Origin: Ignavibacteria bacterium
Lineage (GTDB): Bacteria > Bacteroidota > Ignavibacteria > Ignavibacteriales > Melioribacteraceae
Direction of reading: 5' to 3'
DNA: 5,547 bases
NCBI GenBank assembly: GCA_011049495.1
Contig: DSBF01000040.1
Span: forward strand, 1 to 5,547
The position numbers and the translations under genes are program-made. The notes beneath the pieces were generated by a model. It saw nothing but the letters and a program-made list of their open reading frames with translations, was not told the origin of the DNA and ran no database searches. Shown here in pieces: positions 1 through 5,394 of the stretch (positions are counted from its first letter, which is position 1; every line of letters begins with the position of its first letter).

Positions 1-3
1 ATG

Positions 4-21
4 GAGCTCCTAACGGAGCTC
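4..21. repeat. Hairpin repeat 1 (7-bp stem, TAAC loop)
   Basis: GAGCTCC-TAAC-GGAGCTC is a perfect 7-bp inverted repeat with a 4-base loop. It is the first of four hairpins of the same design in the leader region (4-21, 57-73, 99-116, 151-167), with arms that fit NARCWCC and loops of 3-4 bases. The stem can be extended outward only through wobble pairs. No T-run follows on either strand, so a terminator role is not supported. It looks like a REP-type intergenic palindrome; naming a family would need a genome-wide search. Confidence 0.7.
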
Positions 22-56
22 TGTTTATTTCCTATCTTATTTTTACTACAATAATT

Positions 57-77
57 AAGCTCCTCCGGAGCTTTTTT
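57..77 (+). terminator. Hairpin repeat 2 / probable intrinsic terminator
   Basis: AAGCTCC-TCC-GGAGCTT forms a perfect 7-bp GC-containing stem with a 3-base loop, and its 3' arm runs into six consecutive Ts (72-77). This is the classical form of a rho-independent terminator for a plus-strand transcript entering from the left, whose gene lies outside the window. The hairpin also belongs to the four-member palindrome family here, so the terminator may be a repeat that happens to have, or was recruited with, a T-tract. Confidence 0.6.
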
Positions 78-98
78 AATATTTTCCAGTTTGCTTTC

Positions 99-116
99 CA
101 ACTCCGTTAGGAGTTG
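99..116. repeat. Hairpin repeat 3 (7-bp stem, GTTA loop)
   Basis: CAACTCC-GTTA-GGAGTTG is a perfect 7-bp inverted repeat. Its 12-base core CTCCGTTAGGAG is the exact reverse complement of the core of hairpin 1 (CTCCTAACGGAG), so these two copies are in opposite orientation. The downstream flank GCATTATGGTA resembles the flank after hairpin 4 (CCATTACTGTA), suggesting the repeat unit is longer than the stem. No T-run follows. Confidence 0.7.
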
Positions 117-150
117 CATTATGGTAAAAAACAAATATCCTTCCGCCTTA

Positions 151-167
151 GAACACCGTAGGTGTTC
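151..167. repeat. Hairpin repeat 4 (7-bp stem, GTA loop)
   Basis: GAACACC-GTA-GGTGTTC is a perfect 7-bp inverted repeat with a 3-base loop, the most diverged member of the cluster. Compared with hairpin 3, the first and fifth stem pairs differ but pairing is kept on both arms. It lies 96 bases before the regulator start. Nothing further was recognised between it and about position 206. Confidence 0.65.
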
Positions 168-231
168 CATTACTGTAACGAACTAAAATTCTCACCTATT
201 ATTTCCTTGCGTAATTACAACTATTTATTTA

Positions 232-249
232 ACATACGGCATCGTATGT
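232..249. promoter_or_regulatory. Probable TetR-family operator
   Basis: ACATACGGCATCGTATGT is a perfect inverted repeat with 7-base arms (ACATACG/CGTATGT) and a 4-base centre, ending 14 bases before the start codon of the TetR-type gene. TetR-family dimers usually bind such palindromes in their own promoter, so autoregulation is the natural inference. A weak sigma70-like promoter can be drawn over it (TTGCGT at 207-212, 17-base spacer, TAACAT at 230-235), which would put the operator over the -10 box. That promoter is a poor match and is uncertain for this phylum. The palindrome is seen directly; the binding protein is inferred. Confidence 0.6.
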
Positions 250-263
250 AAAACGAATTAGTA

Positions 264-821
264 ATGCCAAACATAAAAGTAAACTCAGAAGATTGGATCA
301 AAAAAGGAATTGAGCTTTTCTCTCAAGGCGGAATTGATGCCCTGAATGTAGAGAAAATGGCGACAATCCTTAATTGCACAAAAGGCAGCTTCTATCATCA
401 CTTCAAATCACGCGAAGATTACATTGACCAAATCCTCGAGTATTATTACAAATCCCGCAAAAATATGCTGGAAATGATAGGAAAATTATACAATTCACCC
501 ATCGAAAAATTAAGTCGTGTTTTAATTGGCGTTTTCAAAAATCCGCGAGGATTGGATTTTGAATTCCAACTCCGTAAACTTGCCGAAACAAACGAAAAAG
601 CTAAGATTCAACTGAATAATTTAGAAAGAGAGCGCATAACATACGTTAGCGTATTGTTAAATGATTGTGGGACGGATAATCCGCAGCTTCGTGCGGAAAT
701 GATTTATCATTATTATCTCGGCTGGTATCAAAGAAATAAATTCAAAAATCTCTCCGACCAATCACTATTAGATGAAGTCACCAAGCTGTCTATTATTGCA
801 GATGTCAATCTTACCCTCTAA
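264..821 (+). CDS. TetR/AcrR-family transcriptional regulator
   Basis: This 185-residue protein has the size and layout of a TetR-family one-component repressor. The N-terminal DNA-binding domain covers about residues 8-55. Its helix-turn-helix lies around residues 28-55, including KMATILNCTKGSFYHHF and then KSREDYI, the typical T.GSFYHHF.S.ED pattern of the family. Residues from about 60 onward form the helical ligand-binding and dimerisation region, which is poorly conserved, so the inducer cannot be named. The ATG at 264 has no clear Shine-Dalgarno sequence, but it gives the usual short lead before helix 1. A perfect palindrome at 232-249 lies just upstream and suggests autoregulation; a related site lies inside the gene at 639-656. 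The M13 peptidase gene follows 78 bases downstream on the same strand and could be co-transcribed or regulated, but no direct evidence shows this. Confidence 0.9.
   Translation: MPNIKVNSEDWIKKGIELFSQGGIDALNVEKMATILNCTKGSFYHHFKSREDYIDQILEYYYKSRKNMLEMIGKLYNSPIEKLSRVLIGVFKNPRGLDFEFQLRKLAETNEKAKIQLNNLERERITYVSVLLNDCGTDNPQLRAEMIYHYYLGWYQRNKFKNLSDQSLLDEVTKLSIIADVNLTL
639..656. promoter_or_regulatory. Possible second operator inside the TetR gene
   Basis: ACATACG-TTAG-CGTATTG repeats the geometry of the upstream palindrome: an identical left half-site, the same 4-base spacer, and a right half-site matching 5 of 7 bases (12 of 14 arm bases in all). It overlaps codons for T126 to L131 of the regulator. 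Two sites about 400 bases apart could allow looping or roadblock repression. It could also be chance, since no other support exists. Confidence 0.3.
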
Positions 822-899
822 AATTTTTATAGTGCGAACAATAACCGTACAAAAACGTCTAAATTTTGCAATTATTTTTTCATTAAACAGGAATATAAA

Positions 900-2933
900 A
901 TGCGTAAAGTAACTTCAGTTTTTCTTGTAATTTTTATCACAACATTTCTAATCCTTTCTTGTTCTACATCAAAAGAAAAAGAGATCAAAGGATTTGATTT
1001 GGCAAACTTGGATACTACTTTCACACCTCAGGAAGATTTTTATCACTATGCAATCGGTGGATGGATTAAAAACAATCCGGTTCCCGATGATCAAAGTATT
1101 TGGAGCGGATTCAACGAACTTCGCGAAACAACACGCGAGCAGGTTCAAACAATTATTGATGATGTTTCCGCAAATCCCGGCGGTGATGTAAATTCCGTTC
1201 GTTACAAAGTAGGAACTTTTTACAACGTTGGAATGGATACCGTCAAAATTGAAAATATGAGCTGGTCACCTTTGACGAAAGAGTTTGAAAGAATTGATGC
1301 GATTACAGATAAAGATGATCTCATTAAAGAAATTGCACACATGCATATTTACACAGCTTCTCCACTTTTCTATTTTATGTCGTCGGCAGATGCAAAAAAC
1401 AGCGAATACGAAATTGCCGGAATTTGGCAGGGCGGTTTAGGTTTACCCGATAGAGATTACTATGTTGAAGAAGACGACCGTTCAAAAGAAATTAGAGAAA
1501 AGTATGTTGAGCATCTACAGAAAATGTTTCGGTTAATAGGTTCGGATTTAGAGTTAAGTGAAATTGAAGCTCAACGAGTAATGAATTTCGAAACACGTTT
1601 GGCAAAAGCATCAAACACAAGAACTGAAAACCGCGATGTTAACGCTACTTACAACAAATTTACAACCGACGAAATTAAATCAAAGTTTAGCGGATTTGAT
1701 TGGGATTTATATCTAACCGAAACCGGTGTCGGCGATCCGAAACATATCGATATCAGTCAACCGAAGTTTATCGAAGAAGTAAGCAAGATGGTTCAAGAAG
1801 AATCAATCGATACTTGGAAATCATACTTACGATGGTCACTCATCAATGCTATGGCTTCTTACTTAAGTTCGGATTTTGTTTCTCAGGATTTTGAATTTTA
1901 CGGATCATTCTTGGAAGGAAGGAAACAACAAGAGCCAAGATGGAAAAGAGTTCAAGGAACAACAAACCGCGCATTGGGTGAAGCAGTCGGACAACTTTAT
2001 GTTGAAAAATTCTTCCCGCCTGAAGCAAAAGAACGCGCAATGAATATTGTTAATAATGTTTTAGCATCGATGGAAGAAAGTATTAAAAATTTAGAATGGA
2101 TGAGCGAAGAAACAAAAGTTGAAGCATTGAAAAAACTTTCAGGATTCGGAGTAAAAATCGGTTATCCTGATAAATGGAAAGATTACACGGACTTAGTAGT
2201 TAAAGATGATTCTTTTGTTCAAAACATAATCCGAGCAAATTATTTTGATCATCAAGAAATGTTGAAAGATATAAACCAACCGATCAAACCATGGGAATGG
2301 GGGATGACTCCGCAAACGGTTAATGCTTATTACAGTCCGGTTAGAAATGAAATTGCTTTCCCTGCCGGAATACTTCAGTTCCCGTTTTTCGATTACAGAG
2401 TTGATGATGCAATTAATTACGGAGCGATGGGTGCAGTAATCGGTCACGAAATTACACATGGTTTCGATGATCAAGGAAGACAATATGATGCAGAAGGAAA
2501 TATCCGTGATTGGTGGACAAAAGAAGATGCAGACAGATTCAATGAACGAGCTCAAGTTCTTATTGATCAATTTGATAAGTATGTTGCGATAAATTATATG
2601 ACAATTAACGGTGCGATGACACTCGGTGAAAACATTGGTGATCTAGGCGGATTAACAATATCATATAATGCATTTACAAAAACAGATCAATACAAAAACG
2701 GTAAAGAGATTGACGGCTTTACACCTGCACAAAGATTTTTCCTCGGCTGGGCACAGGTGTGGAAAAACAATATTCGTGATGCAGAACTAATGCGCAGATT
2801 AAAAGTAGATGTTCATTCACCGGGACAATGGCGAGTGCTTGGTCCGCTAAGCAACATGCCGGAATTCTTCGAAGCGTTTGATGTTCAACCCGGCGATCGG
2901 ATGAGAAATGAAAAACTTGTTAAGATTTGGTGA
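900..2933 (+). CDS. M13 family zinc metallopeptidase lipoprotein (neprilysin/PepO-like)
   Basis: This 677-residue protein is a complete M13 endopeptidase, a family that cleaves small peptides inside a closed two-domain cavity. Residues 1-21 form a lipoprotein signal (basic MRK, hydrophobic stretch, lipobox ILSC with C21), so it is predicted to be lipid-anchored and exported. The N-terminal M13 domain covers about residues 38-420 and the catalytic domain about 470-677. Zinc motif HEITH is at 516-520 (ligands H516, H520; catalytic E517), with third ligand E577 and D581 in GENIGD. Substrate-binding NAYY is at 475-478. H639 and R645 in DVHSPGQWR match neprilysin H711 and R717 in context and spacing. 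The protein ends in KIW, lacking the cysteine of the mammalian CxxW end. All catalytic residues are present, so it should be active. The ATG at 900 has AGGA at 889-892, 7 bases upstream. The TGA stop is followed 11 bases later by a 28-bp palindrome. The natural substrate is unknown. Confidence 0.95.
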   Translation: MRKVTSVFLVIFITTFLILSCSTSKEKEIKGFDLANLDTTFTPQEDFYHYAIGGWIKNNPVPDDQSIWSGFNELRETTREQVQTIIDDVSANPGGDVNSVRYKVGTFYNVGMDTVKIENMSWSPLTKEFERIDAITDKDDLIKEIAHMHIYTASPLFYFMSSADAKNSEYEIAGIWQGGLGLPDRDYYVEEDDRSKEIREKYVEHLQKMFRLIGSDLELSEIEAQRVMNFETRLAKASNTRTENRDVNATYNKFTTDEIKSKFSGFDWDLYLTETGVGDPKHIDISQPKFIEEVSKMVQEESIDTWKSYLRWSLINAMASYLSSDFVSQDFEFYGSFLEGRKQQEPRWKRVQGTTNRALGEAVGQLYVEKFFPPEAKERAMNIVNNVLASMEESIKNLEWMSEETKVEALKKLSGFGVKIGYPDKWKDYTDLVVKDDSFVQNIIRANYFDHQEMLKDINQPIKPWEWGMTPQTVNAYYSPVRNEIAFPAGILQFPFFDYRVDDAINYGAMGAVIGHEITHGFDDQGRQYDAEGNIRDWWTKEDADRFNERAQVLIDQFDKYVAINYMTINGAMTLGENIGDLGGLTISYNAFTKTDQYKNGKEIDGFTPAQRFFLGWAQVWKNNIRDAELMRRLKVDVHSPGQWRVLGPLSNMPEFFEAFDVQPGDRMRNEKLVKIW

Positions 2934-2944
2934 GTATTTTTCCT

Positions 2945-2972
2945 GTAGGGACAACTCATGAGTTGTCCCTAC
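2945..2972. repeat. Perfect 28-bp palindrome between convergent genes
   Basis: The arm GTAGGGACAACTCA (2945-2958) is followed with no spacer by its exact reverse complement (2959-2972). It starts 11 bases after the peptidase stop and ends 7 bases before the stop of the convergent propeller gene, so it fills most of the 46-base gap. It could fold in both transcripts and act as a 3'-end barrier or bidirectional terminator. No T-run follows on either strand, so it does not fit a classical intrinsic terminator and may instead be a mobile or REP-type palindrome. Its sequence is unlike the four hairpins at the window start. Confidence 0.75.
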
Positions 2973-2979
2973 GATTAAT

Positions 2980-4536
2980 TTATCTGAGAAGTATCATCTT
3001 CTTACTCTCTGAAAACCCACCAGCATTCAACCGATAAAAGTAAACCCCGCTTGGAAGATTACTCGCATTAAATTCTAATTTGTAATTGCCGGGATGTTTT
3101 ACTTCATTTAGTAACGTTGCTATTTCGCGACCAAGAATATCATATACTTTCAAAGTGACATTCTCGATACTTGCTACTTGATACTCGATACTTGTTGTTG
3201 GATTAAACGGGTTTGGGTAGTTTTGTTCTAATTTATATTCGCTTGGTAGTTCTTCTTCTTTTACTGAGTTTGGGTTGTCTTTTATTGCGATTAGGGTGTT
3301 TTCTAACTGATTTTCATAGACACCTTTATTTAATCCAATATATAAAGTCCCATCCCTACCAATTACTGGTGAAGAATCTGCATACATTCCATCGAGTGGA
3401 ATTTTCCAAAGTAGGTCTCCTGAATTACTAATTGCATACAGATAATTACCCCAAGCAGAACCAACATATATTGTCCCATCTGCATCGCATACTAATCCAT
3501 GCTGAACATCTTCAAAACCATCATCATCTCCATCTAATTGACAAAACCATCTAAAATTGCCTTTATAATCTAAAGAGTAAATACCATATTCGTAGCTTGA
3601 ATTTTCGCCGAAAAAGAAAATATTGCCTATCTTATCCATTGTGGGAGCGCCATAATGACCCATAGCCCGAACTTCAAAATTCCACTTGATCGAACCATCG
3701 GGATTAATGCATATTAAAGAGCTAACCAAATCAGGGTCAATTAATTGTTTACCTTGGACATATAAATTCCCTTGATTATCTACTAAAATAGCACCAGAAC
3801 TTCTATACTTTAACTCAACATTCCATAGTTCATTTCCAGTTAGATCAAGAGCCCGGATATAGTGAGAATATATTTTATTTTCACTATCATAGTGTCTTGT
3901 GGGGACATATAATGTTTCACCTTCCGGTGATATAGAAACAGAGAACAAGCCTGGCGAATATCTAACAAATTTTAATTTTCCATCTTTGTCAAAGCAATAT
4001 AGCGAATCAACACTTCCTACATATATGTTGTTTTCCATATCAATAACTAAATTATCAATGAAAAACGATTCTGTTGCTCTATATTTCCACTTAAGCGTTC
4101 CATTTGAATTAATTGCATAAAAATTCCCACTATGAGAACCAACATATATAGTCCCGTCGTAACCTATAGCAGGAGCAGAGCTAATACCCGTCCAATGGTC
4201 TGCGACATAACGCCATAATTCATTCCCTAATGAATCAGTACAATAAAAGTATGTTTCAGGAATAGAATAATTTGCAGCCCTAGCCCCAAAATATAGTTCA
4301 GCTCGTTCACCCATTACCGGACCATTTAGAATTCCAAACGGATAGGATTTCTTCCAAATAATATTTGGGGTTTTTGGACCAACATATTCGGAGCGCCCTG
4401 TTGCTTGAACATCTCCGCGTGCAACAGGCCATGGTGAATCTGCCAATGACGGCCATAAAATCTTTTCCTGGGTTTGTGAGAAATATATACCTGTGAAGAA
4501 CATTACTAATAGTAATATGTATTTATACGAATTCAT
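2980..4536 (-). CDS. Secreted PQQ-like beta-propeller protein with T9SS type A sorting domain
   Basis: This 518-residue protein has an N-terminal Sec signal (K5, hydrophobic 6-20, likely cleavage near 20-23). A beta-propeller made of about eight blade-like blocks runs from residue 79 to 418. Typical blocks are GTIYVGS...YAINSNGTLKW (128-150) and GTIYVGS...YAISNSGDLLW (354-377), the pattern of PQQ/BamB-like propellers. The lead-in PWPVARGDVQATGRS (35-49) is typical of these proteins. A DxDxDGxxD acidic loop at 335-343 looks like a calcium site. Residues 437-518 form a T9SS type A sorting domain (NYPNPFNP at 439-446, LKVYDILGRE at 462-471, LPSGVYFYRL at 494-503, terminal KKMILLR), which directs outer-membrane export and attachment or release. 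No enzymatic residues were recognised, and PQQ binding should not be assumed; a binding or structural surface role is an inference. The start has AGGA 7 bases upstream. It lies 60 bases downstream of another T9SS cargo gene on the same strand. Confidence 0.9.
   Translation of the reverse strand: MNSYKYILLLVMFFTGIYFSQTQEKILWPSLADSPWPVARGDVQATGRSEYVGPKTPNIIWKKSYPFGILNGPVMGERAELYFGARAANYSIPETYFYCTDSLGNELWRYVADHWTGISSAPAIGYDGTIYVGSHSGNFYAINSNGTLKWKYRATESFFIDNLVIDMENNIYVGSVDSLYCFDKDGKLKFVRYSPGLFSVSISPEGETLYVPTRHYDSENKIYSHYIRALDLTGNELWNVELKYRSSGAILVDNQGNLYVQGKQLIDPDLVSSLICINPDGSIKWNFEVRAMGHYGAPTMDKIGNIFFFGENSSYEYGIYSLDYKGNFRWFCQLDGDDDGFEDVQHGLVCDADGTIYVGSAWGNYLYAISNSGDLLWKIPLDGMYADSSPVIGRDGTLYIGLNKGVYENQLENTLIAIKDNPNSVKEEELPSEYKLEQNYPNPFNPTTSIEYQVASIENVTLKVYDILGREIATLLNEVKHPGNYKLEFNASNLPSGVYFYRLNAGGFSESKKMILLR
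3163..3194. repeat. 11-bp direct repeat within the sorting domain
   Basis: CTCGATACTTG occurs at 3163-3173 and again at 3184-3194, exactly 21 bases (7 codons) apart, with CTACTTGATA between them. On the coding (minus) strand the region reads SIEYQVASIEN, so SIE is duplicated in frame. It replaces the usual variable strand of the sorting domain without changing its length compared with the neighbouring cargo protein. It suggests local slippage or a small repeat invasion. Confidence 0.5.
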
Positions 4537-4556
4537 AATTCATTCCTTTTAAATAT

Positions 4557-4586
4557 ACGGCATCTCAATATTAATTGAGATGTCGT
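4557..4586 (-). terminator. Hairpin between two T9SS cargo genes (terminator-like or regulatory)
   Basis: CATCTCAAT (4561-4569) and ATTGAGATG (4574-4582) are a perfect 9-bp inverted repeat around ATTA. The stem extends to 13 pairs with ACGG/TCGT through one G-T wobble. On the minus strand it begins 10 bases after the TAA of the upstream cargo gene and lies 20 bases before the start codon of the propeller gene. The bases after the stem (ATATTTAAAA) form only a weak T-tract, so termination would be poor. An attenuator, mRNA-stability hairpin or protein-binding palindrome is equally possible. Confidence 0.4.
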
Positions 4587-4596
4587 TAATGTAATC

Positions 4597-5364
4597 TTAT
4601 TTTATTAATAAAAGTTTCTTCGTGTCACTATATTCGCCGGCTGTTATTGTATATAAATATATTCCGCTAGGTAAGGTTTCCGCATTAAACTCAACCTTGT
4701 AGTTACCGGATATTTTTTCTTCATTAACTAAAACGGCTACTTCTTTTCCTAACGTGTCGTATACTTTCAAACTAACAAATGATTGGTTTGGAATAGAATA
4801 ATTAATTGTCGTAACCGGGTTGAATGGATTGGGGTAGTTCTGATTGAGTGCAAACTCATAATTTAATTTTAGGTCCGCTTCTTTATATAAATCACCATAA
4901 ACAAATTGAACATCGGTAAACTGTGAAACAACCGAACCGTTCTTCGCTCTTATTTTATACGATAGTTTTATCGACCTACCAGTAACATAATCATAATCAA
5001 TGTAACTCGTTGTTGTAGCAGAAACTTCATCAATTTGAGAAAAAAACCCAAAGTGTCCTTCAGCCCTGAATATTTCGTAAGCTGTTACTGAATCGGCATC
5101 AGTTGATGAATGAGACCAAGAAAGAGTTGGGTAACTACCAGCATCACTTACATAGAAGTTTTCTGGTATATATGGTTCAAACCAAGCTCGTTTGTAATCA
5201 ACATTTTCTAGCATATTCCAAATAGTTTCTTCGGTTACTTTAGTAGTTGTTCCAAAATAGTAAATCTTATGATCTGCTGCATCATAATGAAATGTTATAT
5301 CAGGTCCGCCCGCTCTGCATTCTGGAAGATGGCTGGTTTGGTAATCAATATACATAGAATCCAT
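4597..5364 (-). CDS. C-terminal part of a split T9SS cargo protein (Fn3-like domain plus sorting domain)
   Basis: The open frame gives 255 residues from the first ATG (5364). Residues 1-60 are unassigned. About 65-157 resemble a fibronectin type III domain (PTLSWSHS, then VTAYEIFRAEG, TSYIDYD, LSYKIRAKNGSVVSQFT). Residues 174-255 are a T9SS type A sorting domain (NYPNPFNP at 176-183, LKVYDTLGKE at 199-208, LPSGIYLY at 231-238, end KKLLLIK), matching the neighbouring protein at 45 of 80 aligned positions without gaps. There is no signal peptide, which T9SS cargo needs for Sec export. The same frame stays coding-like beyond the ATG (KIAVREDGVV) up to a TAA at 5395-5397, and again beyond it to the window edge. 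This is therefore probably the 3' part of a larger gene broken by a nonsense change, or a sequencing error, rather than a true 255-residue protein. The start at 5364 has no convincing ribosome binding site. Confidence 0.75.
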   Translation of the reverse strand: MDSMYIDYQTSHLPECRAGGPDITFHYDAADHKIYYFGTTTKVTEETIWNMLENVDYKRAWFEPYIPENFYVSDAGSYPTLSWSHSSTDADSVTAYEIFRAEGHFGFFSQIDEVSATTTSYIDYDYVTGRSIKLSYKIRAKNGSVVSQFTDVQFVYGDLYKEADLKLNYEFALNQNYPNPFNPVTTINYSIPNQSFVSLKVYDTLGKEVAVLVNEEKISGNYKVEFNAETLPSGIYLYTITAGEYSDTKKLLLIK

Positions 5365-5394
5365 AACAACGCCGTCTTCTCTAACTGCAATTTT

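Noticed and set aside
1..54. Short plus-strand reading frame MELLTELCLF... ending at TAA
   Set aside because: Only 17 codons, and mostly a translation of hairpin repeat 1. It could in principle be the tail of a gene from the left, but nothing visible supports this.
3..110. Plus-strand frame open from position 3 to TAG at 108-110
   Set aside because: It runs across three hairpin repeats and the terminator, has no start in the window and shows no domain.
8..112. Integron attC site between TCCTAAC and GTTAGGA
   Set aside because: Both ends miss the RYYYAAC/GTTRRRY consensus by one base. The motifs sit in the loops of strong local hairpins rather than at the outer ends of one long stem, and no integrase or cassette gene is seen.
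1..170. CRISPR array
   Set aside because: The repeats are short variable palindromes, not identical direct repeats with unique spacers, and there are no cas genes.
121..186. 21-codon frame starting MVKNKYPSALEHRR
   Set aside because: It is a translation through hairpin repeat 4, with no ribosome binding site or recognisable domain. Such frames arise from intergenic palindromes.
822..899. Separate promoter for the peptidase in the 78-base gap
   Set aside because: A TATAGT at 828-833 and a TAAATTTTG near 860 are present, but neither has a matching upstream box at the right distance, so no promoter is called.
1849..2040. 63-codon minus-strand frame inside the peptidase gene
   Set aside because: It lies antisense to well-conserved peptidase codons and has no recognisable domain.
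2193..2570. 125-codon minus-strand frame inside the peptidase gene
   Set aside because: It is antisense to conserved M13 catalytic-domain codons and shows no domain or start signal.
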